Origin: a virus
Reading direction: 5' to 3' (one strand)
IMG/VR virus record: IMGVR_UViG_3300023109_000011
Span: 1 to 64,000 of that record
DNA: 64,000 nt
Each line of letters starts with the position of its first letter. Within the stretch, counting starts at the first letter, position 1. Below are positions 15,982 through 25,382 of this stretch, piece by piece. Below the pieces are notes generated by a model. It had not been told where the DNA came from. It was given only the letters and a program-made list of their open reading frames with translations, and searched no databases. Both the position numbers and the translations under genes were made by a program.

Positions 15982-16797
15982 TTAGGATGGCGGGGTATCC
16001 GATATCTGTTCGGCATAATCCCAGTCATCATCAAATTCAATTAAACTATAATCTACACTAAGTTCTTGTTTTGTCGTTGGTGTATTGTTAGCAGTCATCC
16101 CTGGCTGTAGAGTATAGAACTCCTCAAAGTCTGAGTTAACATCAGTGTCAGTTGCATAACGAACATCAACAAACTTAATAATACCTTTTTGCTTTTCTGG
16201 ACCAAAGAACCAAGCCTTCATTGTAAAGTTTAAAGTATATAATATGCTTTGCCTTTCTTCAAATCCACCTTCATATAGATCTTCCATGCTAACACCATTT
16301 AGTATTAGTGGTATATCTATAGGTTCAAGACCATCGATCAATCGAACAGTTTGAGTAAAATCTGGTTGAAAGAATGGAATGATTTGCTCAAGAATTTTAG
16401 TAGCATCTTCTTGGTACTTAGTCATAATAAACAATTGGAAATCTAAATTGTATGGTGCACCAGCATATACAAACTTACGACCACCAACAGCATCATCAGT
16501 AACTGTTTTACGAATCTTAGTAATAGGTGAAATTTTACGTTCACCGTCGTAAGACATGCCGGTCATTTCAAACGACATACGAGGTAAAGTAATTGCAGCC
16601 TTTGCGCTGTAATCCGGATTCTGATCTAAGCGAGCTAGTATTTTTTGGAATGGTGCATAAGAAATTGGAACAATCATTCTTTTAGTAGTTGTTTGATTGT
16701 TGTCAATACGCTCTACAGTCAACTGATTAAAGTACGTGCCAAATAAAGCTACGTACTTTCGAGTTGTCGCATTATAGAAATAATTTGCAATCGCCAT
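15982..16797 (-). CDS. 15: tail sheath terminator gp15
   Basis: A 271-residue protein matching T4 gp15 in position and size (272). Gp15 forms a hexamer capping the top of the tail and binds the last sheath and tube rings for joining to the neck. The N-terminus MAIANYFYNATTRKYVALFG is typical, as are ISPITKIRKTVTDDAVGGRK and YILNFTMKAWFFGP-type phrases (here YTLNFTMKAWFFGP). Its start overlaps the stop of gene 14 by one base (TAATG), giving coupled translation. Confidence 0.93.
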   Translation of the reverse strand: MAIANYFYNATTRKYVALFGTYFNQLTVERIDNNQTTTKRMIVPISYAPFQKILARLDQNPDYSAKAAITLPRMSFEMTGMSYDGERKISPITKIRKTVTDDAVGGRKFVYAGAPYNLDFQLFIMTKYQEDATKILEQIIPFFQPDFTQTVRLIDGLEPIDIPLILNGVSMEDLYEGGFEERQSILYTLNFTMKAWFFGPEKQKGIIKFVDVRYATDTDVNSDFEEFYTLQPGMTANNTPTTKQELSVDYSLIEFDDDWDYAEQISDTPPS

Positions 16798-17504
16798 TAT
16801 GAATCCTGAATAGTAATATTTTCGCTAAATGGATCTGACTCTGAGAAGTCGACTATGTTATCACCTTCAGTTTCAAATACGTAGTTACGTGCTAATGTGT
16901 CAGCACCATCTGTAACACCGAACTGATCGCCGGTTGTATTTGCAAGAGCTTGTAGAGTATCGGTTTGAGTTGTATCGATTTCATCAAAGTAATTATCAAT
17001 AGCTTCGCGACCTGTTTCAAATCTTTGACCGCTGAATTCAATAAGTTCAGCCTTCATGTCAGATACTTGTAAAGCACCACTCTGGTAGAATACACTCTCG
17101 TGTTCTACGAACTTGATTTCAAACATTTTTTCGTTGAGTGGGAAGTAGATGAGATCGCCCTCGCGTGGACGTACCATTTCTGGTAGTTCGCGAGTAACAA
17201 ACCTTTCGAATGTGCGATTCGCTACAGAGAACGTAACGGAGTCTCGTATTTGTAAACCAAACTTAGATAGGAAGTCACCTTCACCTTCAAACCCATCGAC
17301 ATTCTTAACATAGCATTCAAAGTGGAAGGTTTCGTCATATAGCGGCATGTCGTCTTCATTAAAAATATCATCACGGCCTGTTATAGAACGCTTAATGTAA
17401 ATTATATCGACACCATACATACGAATGCTTTCGATAACTAAGTCATCGATAAGCTGTTGCTCATTAAAGTTATCGTAGTTTCGAAAGAATACATTAGTTG
17501 CCAT
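16797..17504 (-). CDS. 14: neck protein gp14
   Basis: A 235-residue protein in the gene 14 position (T4: 256). With gp13 it forms the neck collar that seals the filled head and docks the tail. The N-terminus MATNVFFRNYDNFNEQQLID, then ESIRMYGVDIIYIKR, matches T4-type gp14. FPLNEKMFEIKFVEHESVFY is another conserved region. The C-terminal 50 residues are variable and acidic. It lies between genes 13 and 15, with a 9-base gap and a 1-base overlap. Confidence 0.93.
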   Translation of the reverse strand: MATNVFFRNYDNFNEQQLIDDLVIESIRMYGVDIIYIKRSITGRDDIFNEDDMPLYDETFHFECYVKNVDGFEGEGDFLSKFGLQIRDSVTFSVANRTFERFVTRELPEMVRPREGDLIYFPLNEKMFEIKFVEHESVFYQSGALQVSDMKAELIEFSGQRFETGREAIDNYFDEIDTTQTDTLQALANTTGDQFGVTDGADTLARNYVFETEGDNIVDFSESDPFSENITIQDS

Positions 17505-17513
17505 GATTCAAAA

Positions 17514-18257
17514 TCATCCAATGAAGTTATAGGTTAGAGGCTGGTAAGATCGAATTGCTTCTTCTTCCATTTTCTCGCGCTCAGCTTTTGCCTCTGATAA
17601 TATTTGCTCTCCGTTAAATGATACACCGCCAACTAACTGCATACCACTAAATTTAGTAAGATTTGAACCCCAGTTTTCTTTGATTAGAATAGTGGAATAA
17701 TTTTGCAACCAACGATCACCCCATACATCTGTGTATGTGTCGGCGTCAATAACATCATAAGCTTCAACAATAATGTATTCACCTACGGTAAGAAAGTTTT
17801 TGTCAACGTCAATAAACAGTTTATTAACATGCTTATTGTAACGAATCATTGGCTTACCTACTAGAATCTCTTGAAGAAATTGTAGGTGGCTCATTGCCAT
17901 ATAGTAGTTCTGTACATTGTAGCCAGTAATATCTTCAATGTTATTAAGTACAAATTGGTATTGTACATTAAACATACCAGAACCTGTTGAAAGGTTTGTA
18001 CTAAGAGGAAAGATTCCTGAAATACCAAGGAGTGTTGGTGGCAAATCAATATAACCATTGGCAGCATCAGCTTCTGTGATTTGGTGCTTAAGGTATATTT
18101 GCTGGCTACCGTTGTAGTGGTAATCTCTCCAAAAAGATACAGCTTCTTCTACCCTGTCTTCAACCTGCTCATCAGCTACATTTATCTCAATTACAGGCGC
18201 GCCGAGTTTGCGTAAGCAATAGTCTTTAAACTCTTCTCTTGTCTGTGGTTGCGCCAT
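17514..18257 (-). CDS. 13: neck protein gp13
   Basis: A 247-residue protein (T4 gp13: 309) that completes the head after packaging, together with gp14. Conserved phrases are FKDYCLRKLGAPVIEINVAD at the N-terminus, EEAVSFWRDYHYNGSQQIYL, and LYDVWGDRWLQ-like text (here TDVWGDRWLQNYSTILIKEN). It is the first gene of the head-neck-tail series in transcription order and has an exact late box 28 bases upstream. Confidence 0.93.
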   Translation of the reverse strand: MAQPQTREEFKDYCLRKLGAPVIEINVADEQVEDRVEEAVSFWRDYHYNGSQQIYLKHQITEADAANGYIDLPPTLLGISGIFPLSTNLSTGSGMFNVQYQFVLNNIEDITGYNVQNYYMAMSHLQFLQEILVGKPMIRYNKHVNKLFIDVDKNFLTVGEYIIVEAYDVIDADTYTDVWGDRWLQNYSTILIKENWGSNLTKFSGMQLVGGVSFNGEQILSEAKAEREKMEEEAIRSYQPLTYNFIG

Positions 18258-18284
18258 GATTTATTCTCGTTGGTTTATATGATC

Positions 18285-18292
18285 TATTTATA
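18285..18292 (-). promoter_or_regulatory. T4-like late promoter box before gene 13
   Basis: An exact TATAAATA on the minus strand, 28 bases upstream of the gene 13 start. It overlaps the stop codon of the 58-residue gene at 18288-18464. Confidence 0.75.
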
Positions 18293-18464
18293 AAGTGATC
18301 GGTTCACACTCAATTTGAATGACTTGATTCGGATAGTCAACTCTAAAAGCTTTAGCTAATTTAGTAAGTGTCCACTTATCTTCTTCATCAATTAAACAAA
18401 GAACTTTAGGGTTTTGATCTTCAGTCCCTTCCATAATACTAATTGTAAAATGATTTGATGCCAT
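18288..18464 (-). CDS. 58-residue protein of unknown function
   Basis: A complete frame from ATG 18464 to TAA at 18290-18288 fills the gap between gene 13 and the 182-residue protein gene. It begins MASNHFTISIMEGTEDQNPK and ends ECEPITL. The product is acidic, with one predicted helix (WTLTKLAKAFRV), which could be a small DNA- or protein-binding unit. The start is 13 bases past the upstream stop. No function is recognised. The fit between neighbours and the lack of other content in the gap support it. Confidence 0.6.
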   Translation of the reverse strand: MASNHFTISIMEGTEDQNPKVLCLIDEEDKWTLTKLAKAFRVDYPNQVIQIECEPITL

Positions 18465-18476
18465 TGTTTTATTCCA

Positions 18477-19025
18477 TTACTTGTATGTGAATTGCATTGT
18501 AGCAAGAGTGACGCCGTTGTCAGTAGTATATGGATCTTCTGTAATTACATCGTAAAATCGCGCAGCCCAGGGCTTATTTGAATGATAATTCATAAGCGAA
18601 CCATTATGTACAAAATTAACTCGATATCCTACTACGCTCCATTGCGTAAAACAATCTTTACATGCTTGAATGTAATCCTCATCGAATAGCCAAGCTTTTG
18701 ATCCGTCAGCATCTTCGCCATAGGTTGCATATATCCACGATACATAATCTGAAGTGTTAGTGTTAATTGCACCTACAGTAATATGAATAGGATGACCGTC
18801 TTTACGACCAATAGTACACTTGGAATTTACATTAGTTTGTTCAACTAAATTTTTACACATGGTGCGTAATGCTTCTCTTTTTTCTTCAGGTGTTTCAGGA
18901 GAGCCAGCCATCACCCAGTCAAAAGTACCTCCATCTAAGTAAGGTAAGCTTGAAGAAAATAGAGTATCAAATTCTTCACCATCTAAAATACTTACGTCTG
19001 TAAATTCAGTAACTGTAAAAGCCAT
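18477..19025 (-). CDS. protein of unknown function in the late region
   Basis: A 182-residue soluble protein between the Calx-beta repeat gene and the neck genes. The N-terminal half is acidic and helical (ETPEEKREALRTMCKNLVEQ). The C-terminal half has alternating hydrophobic strands and the phrases VVGYRVNFVHNGS and GVTLATMQFTYK. It has three cysteines and no CxxC pair. A small-molecule transferase fold is conceivable, but no catalytic signature is clear. The short gap to the upstream gene indicates co-transcription in the late operon. Confidence 0.75.
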   Translation of the reverse strand: MAFTVTEFTDVSILDGEEFDTLFSSSLPYLDGGTFDWVMAGSPETPEEKREALRTMCKNLVEQTNVNSKCTIGRKDGHPIHITVGAINTNTSDYVSWIYATYGEDADGSKAWLFDEDYIQACKDCFTQWSVVGYRVNFVHNGSLMNYHSNKPWAARFYDVITEDPYTTDNGVTLATMQFTYK

Positions 19026-19040
19026 TATTTAATTCCTCAC

Positions 19041-22000
19041 CTATGATCTCTTGATTTCGTAGTAAACTGTACTACCATTCTTATCTGTTATACTATCCAT
19101 TGCCTGCTCTGGAGTATATGTGTAGCCGCCTGTTGTATAGCTAGTGCTGTTGCCCATGGTTGTTAAAGTTACGCCGTCCCAAACATACGAGAAACCGCCG
19201 CCCGATGGAGCGACACAATAGAAGTTAGGCTGAATCACCCAGTTGTACATGGTGTCTTTTGCAGTATCTGCAATGGTGCCAGAGTTAGTAGCAACAATTG
19301 TACCGCTCGTGCTTCCTGTTCGTACATTAATAGTATAAGAATCTGTACCTTCAGTGATGAAGTCTCGAGTTGCTCTTACACTAATTATTCCTACGTTACT
19401 ATTGACAGTAAAGCTACCGGATGTAGTATCAAACTCTGCTGTAGGTGTAATGTTCCAGTACAGCGTTGTTCCATTAGGCACGTTCGTAGTTGATACTGTG
19501 ATGTCTTCATCCTGAGCCGTGCCACCTGAACCTTGCTCGTCTAATGCGGGACCTGCTACGGAGTAAGTCGCAGCAGGTGTAGTAGATGTATCATTAATTG
19601 TAAATGTATCAGTAGCAACAATTGAACCAGCTTGGCTGCCTGTTCTTAAATTTACAGTAGCTGTTTCAGATCCTTCGGTCGTAGTGTCAGCGGTAGGCGT
19701 TGCTGTAAAACTTGCTACTCCTTCTCCACTATTTGCATCGATTGAAATAGTAACACTGCCGGTACCAGTAGCAAAATCTGCTGGTGTGTCACCAGTACTA
19801 ACTGACCAATATAATGTCGTTCCACCGGCAACCCCGGCAGTTGTGATGTTAAACGTACCAGCTGAACCTTCGTTAATAGAAGTTGGAGCAGCTATAATGT
19901 AAACCGCAGGAGGTGTAGTAGATGTATCATTAACATTAAATGTATCAGTAGCAACAATTGTACCGCTCGTGCTTCCTGTTCTTATTTCGACTTGTGCGGT
20001 TTCAGTTCCCTCAGTTGTAAGGTCAGCGGTAGGCGTTGCTGTAAACGAACCTGCATTTGAGTTAACAGTAAACGAGCCTGATGGATAAGTGCCACCGAAG
20101 TCAGCCGCTTGTGTTGTTCCGCCTGAAGGTACTCCGTTAAGCGTGTAGTATAGAGTTGTGCCGTTCGAAACATTTTGAGTTGTGACGTTAAACGTACCAG
20201 CTGAGCCTTCGTTAATAGAAGTCGGAGCAGCAACTGTGTATGTTGGTGAAGCTGTTTGCGAAGTATCATTAATTGTAACAGATGCAGAAGTTGCATTCTC
20301 GCCGGCGCCACCCTGTGGAACAGTCCATGTTACTGTTACAGTAAATGTCTCAGCACCTTCGGTTGTGGCATCTGCAACAGGTGTAACAGTAAATGTTCCT
20401 GCATTAGATGATGTATCGAATGCACCGGTTGTCGCGGCGAAATCTGCATTAGATGATGTAACATTATTAATCGTCCATGTTAACGTCTGACCATCAGGTA
20501 TACCTGTTGTTGCTACGGTAAATGTAAGAGCACTTCCTTCATTAATGTTATTAGCAGCAGGTGTTACACTATCAATCGACGCAGTAAGTGATGTATCGAG
20601 AATGTCGAATGTGTCGGTAGCAACAACAGGTCCGCTAGTACTTCCTGTTCGAATAGAAATAGTACCGCCTTCAGTTCCCTCTGTCGTAGCATCTGCGTCA
20701 GCGGTTAGAGTAAATGTTCCTGCGTTTGCACTAATAGTAAATGAACCAGTCTCGTTGGTAAAGTCAGAAGTAGGTGTAGCTGACCAATATAAAGTCGTAC
20801 CATTTGCTACGTTAGTTGTAGTAACATTAAACGCTGCAGATTGGGTTCCTTCACTAATGTTAGCCGGTGCGACAACTGCATAAGACGGTCCAGGTGTTTG
20901 CGAAGTATCTTTAACAACAAACGTATCAGTTGCTACAGTTGTACCTGATGTACTTGTTATTTTAATATTGATTGTAGAAGTCTCGTCACCTTCCGTGGTT
21001 TGATCAGCGTTTGGTGTTACAGTAAACGTTGCAGAGTTCGAGTTAACTGTAAAGTTACCAGAGCTCGCTGCAAAGTCGGACGCATTTGGTGTGATCGTCC
21101 AGTAAAGTGTCGTTCCATTAGCAAGGTTAGTTGTAGTTACAGTCATAGTGCCAGCGGAACCTTCATTAATTTCCGTAGGTGCAACAACCGTATAAGTCGG
21201 TGCAACTGACGTGTCATTAATATCGAATGTGTCAGTAGCAACAACTGTACCTGCTGTACTTCCAGTTCTTAGTGATATCGTTCCTGTTTCGGTTCCCTCT
21301 GTCGTATTATCAGCAGTCGGTGTTGCTGTAAACGAACCTGCATTTGAGTTAACAGTAACACTGCCGGATGCTGTTGCAAAATCAGCGGATGGCTCTATTG
21401 TCCAATATAATGTCGTTCCATTGGCAACCCCGCCAGTTGTGATGTTAAACGTACCAGCTGAACCTTCGTCAATATCATTAGGAGCAGTTATAGCGTAAGA
21501 CGCGCCAATAGAGACGTCTCCAATAACAAAGGTATCATTTGCAACCTCAGTACCTACAACCGATCCAGTTCGTATCGAAACAGTTGCAGTTTCAGACCCT
21601 TCCGTAGTTGCGTCGGCGGTTGGTGTAAGAGTAAATGAGCCCGCATTGCTATTGATTGTAAAGCTGCCAGAAGATGAATTAAAGTCACCAGCTGGAATAA
21701 CACTATAATACAAAGTCGTTCCATTAGCAACGTTGGTTGTGGTTACTGTCATAGTACCAGCCGAGCCTTCGTTCACAGTCGTTGGAGCTACAACGCTGTA
21801 AGTGGCAACCGGTGTAGTAGAAGTATCTTTAATTGTAAATGTTGTAGTATCAACAATTGTACCAGCTTGGCTACCAGTTCTTAAAGTTATGGTAGCAGTC
21901 TCATCACCTTCGGTTGTAGCATCTGCCGTGGGTAATACGGAGAATGATCCTGCATTACTGTTAATAGTAATGGTTCCGGAACTAGTAGCAAAATCTGCTG

Positions 22001-23471
22001 GTGTGTCACCAGTACTAACTTGCCAATATAAAGTTGTACCGTTAGCGACATTAGTAGTTGCTACGTTAACTGTGCCGGATGAACCTTCATTAATTTGTGA
22101 TGGAGCAGAAAGAGTATAAGTTGGAGATGTCGAAGTATCATTAATGATAAATGTATCAGTCGCAACAACTGTACCACCGACACTACCAGTCCGTATTTTA
22201 ATCGTTCCAGTTTCTTGACCTTCTGTTAAAGTGTCTGCAGTAGGTGTTACTGTAAATGATGCAGAGTTACTGTTGATTGTAAAGCTACCAGAGCTTGTTG
22301 CGAAGTCATTTGAATCTGATAAAGTATAATAAAGCGTAGTGCTATTAGCAACATTAGTAGTTGTTACCTGCATGGTTCCAGCAGAACCTTCGTCAATATC
22401 AGTAGGTGCGACAACTGCATAAGTAGGTGATGCTGGATCTACAACTTCTAATTGAGCAGAAGTCCTAGTTACGGCGGTACCACTTACTGTACCAGATACC
22501 GTGATCGCGAAAAATTCTGATCCTTCAACAACACCGTCTGAAGTAGGATCAACAATAAATGTTCCTGCATTACTGTTAATAGTAACTGTTCCAGTGGTAT
22601 TATTAAAGTCAGCAGCGGAGGTTGTATTATCAACAATTGCCCAGTTCAATACAGTACCATTAGGAATATTTGATGTTGATACATTAATTGTTCGCGATGC
22701 ACCTTCTACGAGTTGAGCAGGTGTCCCACTTAAAGAAACAGCATCAACAGTCGGTATAACATTCGAAGTATCATTAATTCTTACATACCCAGAGGTAGCA
22801 CTGCTACTGTTTGGAGCATAATTGGCTAAAGCTCTAAAATCTTCAGGTCCTTCAGTTGCACTATCGGCTAAAACTGGAACAGAAAAAGTTCCTGCATTAT
22901 TATTAATTGTAAACACGCCAGAAGTACTAGTAAAGTCAGCAGCGGCAGCAGCCGGATTTGCATTCCCTCCAATCACCACAGCCCACCCTAATGAAGTACC
23001 ATTAGGTATGTTAGTAGTTGCAACAGTAAAAGTAGCAGAATTGCCTTCATCCACATCAGTAGGACCGGTGACACTATCAACGGTCCCAGTTATTAAATCT
23101 TGGAAAGTAACTGTTGAAGAAGTCTTTGATATGAAAACTGAGTTAACGACTCCTGATACTGTTACTTGCTTAGTTTCATCTCCTTCAACAACACCGTCTG
23201 CAACTGCAGTATATGTAAATGTTCCTGTGTTACTGTTAATAGTAACTGTTCCAGAATCAGGGGTAGTATCAGGATCATTTGAAACGGTGGTTGACCAATT
23301 TAAAGATGTACCATTAGGAATGTTTGTAGTAGATACAGTCCAAGTAATTACATTTCCTTCTTGAACAGGATTAGGACTGGCCGTAACCGTGTTTATCGAC
23401 GCAGCCGGAATCGTCCCAATTGAATGAGAACCATTGAAACCTAAAAGTGATTTTAACGAAGGAGTCGCCAT
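19041..23471 (-). CDS. large Calx-beta-like repeat protein, probable virion adhesin
   Basis: A 1476-residue protein built from about 13 tandem repeats of roughly 100 residues, counted by eye. Each has a core such as INEGSAGTMTVTTTN, then NGTTLYW, FTINSNAGSFT, TTEGXE and VATDTFXINDTS (X varies). The acidic DEGS and TEG positions resemble Calx-beta domains, which bind calcium and often occur in surface adhesins. The N-terminus lacks a signal peptide, consistent with a virion protein rather than a secreted host protein. The last 65 residues, from about TMYNWVIQPNFYC, form a distinct tip. Long exact DNA matches between repeats indicate recent recombination. It is likely part of a tail fibre or head decoration. 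Confidence 0.8.
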   Translation of the reverse strand: MATPSLKSLLGFNGSHSIGTIPAASINTVTASPNPVQEGNVITWTVSTTNIPNGTSLNWSTTVSNDPDTTPDSGTVTINSNTGTFTYTAVADGVVEGDETKQVTVSGVVNSVFISKTSSTVTFQDLITGTVDSVTGPTDVDEGNSATFTVATTNIPNGTSLGWAVVIGGNANPAAAAADFTSTSGVFTINNNAGTFSVPVLADSATEGPEDFRALANYAPNSSSATSGYVRINDTSNVIPTVDAVSLSGTPAQLVEGASRTINVSTSNIPNGTVLNWAIVDNTTSAADFNNTTGTVTINSNAGTFIVDPTSDGVVEGSEFFAITVSGTVSGTAVTRTSAQLEVVDPASPTYAVVAPTDIDEGSAGTMQVTTTNVANSTTLYYTLSDSNDFATSSGSFTINSNSASFTVTPTADTLTEGQETGTIKIRTGSVGGTVVATDTFIINDTSTSPTYTLSAPSQINEGSSGTVNVATTNVANGTTLYWQVSTGDTPADFATSSGTITINSNAGSFSVLPTADATTEGDETATITLRTGSQAGTIVDTTTFTIKDTSTTPVATYSVVAPTTVNEGSAGTMTVTTTNVANGTTLYYSVIPAGDFNSSSGSFTINSNAGSFTLTPTADATTEGSETATVSIRTGSVVGTEVANDTFVIGDVSIGASYAITAPNDIDEGSAGTFNITTGGVANGTTLYWTIEPSADFATASGSVTVNSNAGSFTATPTADNTTEGTETGTISLRTGSTAGTVVATDTFDINDTSVAPTYTVVAPTEINEGSAGTMTVTTTNLANGTTLYWTITPNASDFAASSGNFTVNSNSATFTVTPNADQTTEGDETSTINIKITSTSGTTVATDTFVVKDTSQTPGPSYAVVAPANISEGTQSAAFNVTTTNVANGTTLYWSATPTSDFTNETGSFTISANAGTFTLTADADATTEGTEGGTISIRTGSTSGPVVATDTFDILDTSLTASIDSVTPAANNINEGSALTFTVATTGIPDGQTLTWTINNVTSSNADFAATTGAFDTSSNAGTFTVTPVADATTEGAETFTVTVTWTVPQGGAGENATSASVTINDTSQTASPTYTVAAPTSINEGSAGTFNVTTQNVSNGTTLYYTLNGVPSGGTTQAADFGGTYPSGSFTVNSNAGSFTATPTADLTTEGTETAQVEIRTGSTSGTIVATDTFNVNDTSTTPPAVYIIAAPTSINEGSAGTFNITTAGVAGGTTLYWSVSTGDTPADFATGTGSVTISIDANSGEGVASFTATPTADTTTEGSETATVNLRTGSQAGSIVATDTFTINDTSTTPAATYSVAGPALDEQGSGGTAQDEDITVSTTNVPNGTTLYWNITPTAEFDTTSGSFTVNSNVGIISVRATRDFITEGTDSYTINVRTGSTSGTIVATNSGTIADTAKDTMYNWVIQPNFYCVAPSGGGFSYVWDGVTLTTMGNSTSYTTGGYTYTPEQAMDSITDKNGSTVYYEIKRS

Positions 23472-23482
23472 TTATTATCTCT

Positions 23483-24958
23483 TTACTTGTTGTGTACTAC
23501 ATAACCATTTACTATATATGTATCGTTCCCTTGATCACTTTCAGAATCAGGGCCTTCAACGTCTACAGAGTAAATGTTACATTGGCTATACGTTTCATTT
23601 ATCGAAGTTATTGCTTCTTCGTAATAAGAATTCGTAATGAAATTATATTTGATTAGTCTATCGCCTATTTCAATTTTTGTTATATTTAACTCGGGCTGTT
23701 GACCTTGACCTGCTTCAGCATTAATACATTTCCATCCGTCGGTTGTTAAGAAAGGATGCGAGTCAGTAACAAAAGGTGTTTCAGCGTTAAAACCGTAGAG
23801 ATTATATCTACCTGTGCGCCTTCTAAAATCTAAAATCTTATTTTCTACATCATCATTTCCAATTGCTATTTCATCGGATTGAACATCAGATATTTCGTTA
23901 GTGATTTGCTGTGCTTTCCATCCGTGATAAGCTTCTTCCATAGCTACTAACTTAACATTATCTCCGTTTTTAAGAGCAATTTTAGACTCACCAGTAAAAC
24001 ACGACCCAGTTGATGTAGCAGTGGCCTGAGCCGTTATTCTAAACGTAGCTAGTGCTGTGTCGTCATATCCAGTAGCACGACCCCAAAGCGTAAACGAGTG
24101 ACCAACATTTGTCGTGGATTGATTACCACCACCGCCGGTAGCGGTAGCGATTCCACTACTTCCATAAACTGTCCAGCCAGTATGAGCGTTGCTTCCAGTT
24201 TTCCAGCCTGTGTCATTTAATGTAGGATTAGAAAGTGGACCATAAACAATCCTAACACCGGTTAGTGCTCCTGCGCTTACGAAACCTGCATAATCACCAG
24301 TAAATGCAATATAGGTGCCGCTACTAAGATAGTGAGTCGTATCACCGGTACCGCCGTAAAAATCGCCAGTGCCTATATCGGTGAGAGCGTCCGTATCCCA
24401 GCGAAGATATATTCTAGCTTCAGAGTTTGCTGCGCCGAAAGCGTCAAAGTTAACGGAGTCACTGTCTACCGCGACAAAGCCAATGGCAGGAGTATCATCC
24501 GCATTAAATGTTCCTGCAGGTATAGGGTTACCTGATGCTACAGGATCATCATATCCGAAATAAGAAGCTCGCAAATCAACACCTGACGTAGGAACACGAG
24601 CAGTACCTACTACCGTGATAAGCCAATATCTATGACTATTCCAAGTTGGCTCACCTGCAATAGGCCAGTATAAAGGACCTGTTTCCCTTTCATCAAATGC
24701 AGGATCATAAGCGTTCGAAGTTGTATCAAGTATGATATTAGTAATAGTACCGACACCATAGTTTGTAAACGTGTATGGATAGTTATTAGAACCCATAGTA
24801 ATTTTAACGAAAGAATGATCACAGTCAATACTGCCTTGGCCTGCACCTAGAGTTTGAATGTTAGCTTCGAGATCGAAGTGACGACCTTCCATATCGGCGA
24901 AGTTGATCAGATCACCGTTGTTTGCTATTAACTCTTGACCACCTACTTTAATTGCCAT
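23483..24958 (-). CDS. virion-type protein with C-terminal Hint (hedgehog/intein) domain
   Basis: A 491-residue protein in three parts. Residues 1-135 belong to a module shared with four neighbouring genes (GEPTWNSHRYWLITV). Residues 136-318 are beta-rich and Gly-rich, with a domain shared with the gene at 25828 (YGPLSNPTLNDTGWK). Residues 319-491 look like a Hint domain: Cys320 in GSCFTGESKIAL, a block-B-like TDSH at 398-401, and a C-terminal VVHNK with His489-Asn490. Hint domains rearrange the peptide bond before the first Cys, causing cleavage or ligation. No C-extein follows, so intein splicing is unlikely. Self-cleavage or covalent attachment is the more plausible outcome. Neither activity can be shown from sequence. 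Confidence 0.75.
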   Translation of the reverse strand: MAIKVGGQELIANNGDLINFADMEGRHFDLEANIQTLGAGQGSIDCDHSFVKITMGSNNYPYTFTNYGVGTITNIILDTTSNAYDPAFDERETGPLYWPIAGEPTWNSHRYWLITVVGTARVPTSGVDLRASYFGYDDPVASGNPIPAGTFNADDTPAIGFVAVDSDSVNFDAFGAANSEARIYLRWDTDALTDIGTGDFYGGTGDTTHYLSSGTYIAFTGDYAGFVSAGALTGVRIVYGPLSNPTLNDTGWKTGSNAHTGWTVYGSSGIATATGGGGNQSTTNVGHSFTLWGRATGYDDTALATFRITAQATATSTGSCFTGESKIALKNGDNVKLVAMEEAYHGWKAQQITNEISDVQSDEIAIGNDDVENKILDFRRRTGRYNLYGFNAETPFVTDSHPFLTTDGWKCINAEAGQGQQPELNITKIEIGDRLIKYNFITNSYYEEAITSINETYSQCNIYSVDVEGPDSESDQGNDTYIVNGYVVHNK

Positions 24959-24969
24959 TAGTTTACCCT

Positions 24970-25377
24970 TTAATCTTGATCATCATAAGGAACAGCAGTT
25001 CCTCGTACTACAACTGGAGTTGTTTTATCTGTGTTGTTGAAACAAAGCAACCATATTTTATGGCTTCCCCAATATGGCTCATTAGAATCAGGCCATTGAA
25101 CATTACTAAACGACGGAGTAAATGCACTAGTGTTAGTATAGATCATTACATGAATTACTGCACCTTTAGTACTACTTAAATTTCCAAAACTAAAAGCGGT
25201 ATTACCAGTTAAAGTATACATGTGCATTGGAGTTGTGCAATCAATCGTTTTAGTTCCAGTGACTGCGGTGTCAGTACTATAATTAGCTCGTAACTTTGTA
25301 TACGTACCAGCGACGTAATCTACATCGATATCTCGAGTATCGCTTACTACTTCAGTTCCATTTATACTCAAAGCCAT
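24970..25377 (-). CDS. small virion-type protein, paralogue in the adhesin cassette
   Basis: A 135-residue protein equivalent to the N-terminal module of the Hint protein gene next to it. The shared pattern is an N-terminal hydrophobic turn, a central Thr/Ala-rich beta region, FTPSFSNVQWPD, then EPYWGSHKIWLL and a final GTAVPYDD. It has no signal peptide. The four relatives lie at 23483, 25383, 27126 and 28029. The size and beta-rich composition suggest a structural fibre or tip protein. The precise role is unknown. Confidence 0.7.
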   Translation of the reverse strand: MALSINGTEVVSDTRDIDVDYVAGTYTKLRANYSTDTAVTGTKTIDCTTPMHMYTLTGNTAFSFGNLSSTKGAVIHVMIYTNTSAFTPSFSNVQWPDSNEPYWGSHKIWLLCFNNTDKTTPVVVRGTAVPYDDQD

Positions 25378-25382
25378 TTTGT

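Noticed and set aside
20545-23364. Long plus-strand open frames opposite the Calx-beta gene
   Set aside because: They mirror the repeat gene's composition on the other strand, lack ribosome sites and lie within a clear coding region.
23483-24001. Hint domain read as a splicing intein
   Set aside because: No C-terminal extein follows the final Asn, and the last residue is Lys rather than a nucleophile, so standard splicing is not possible.
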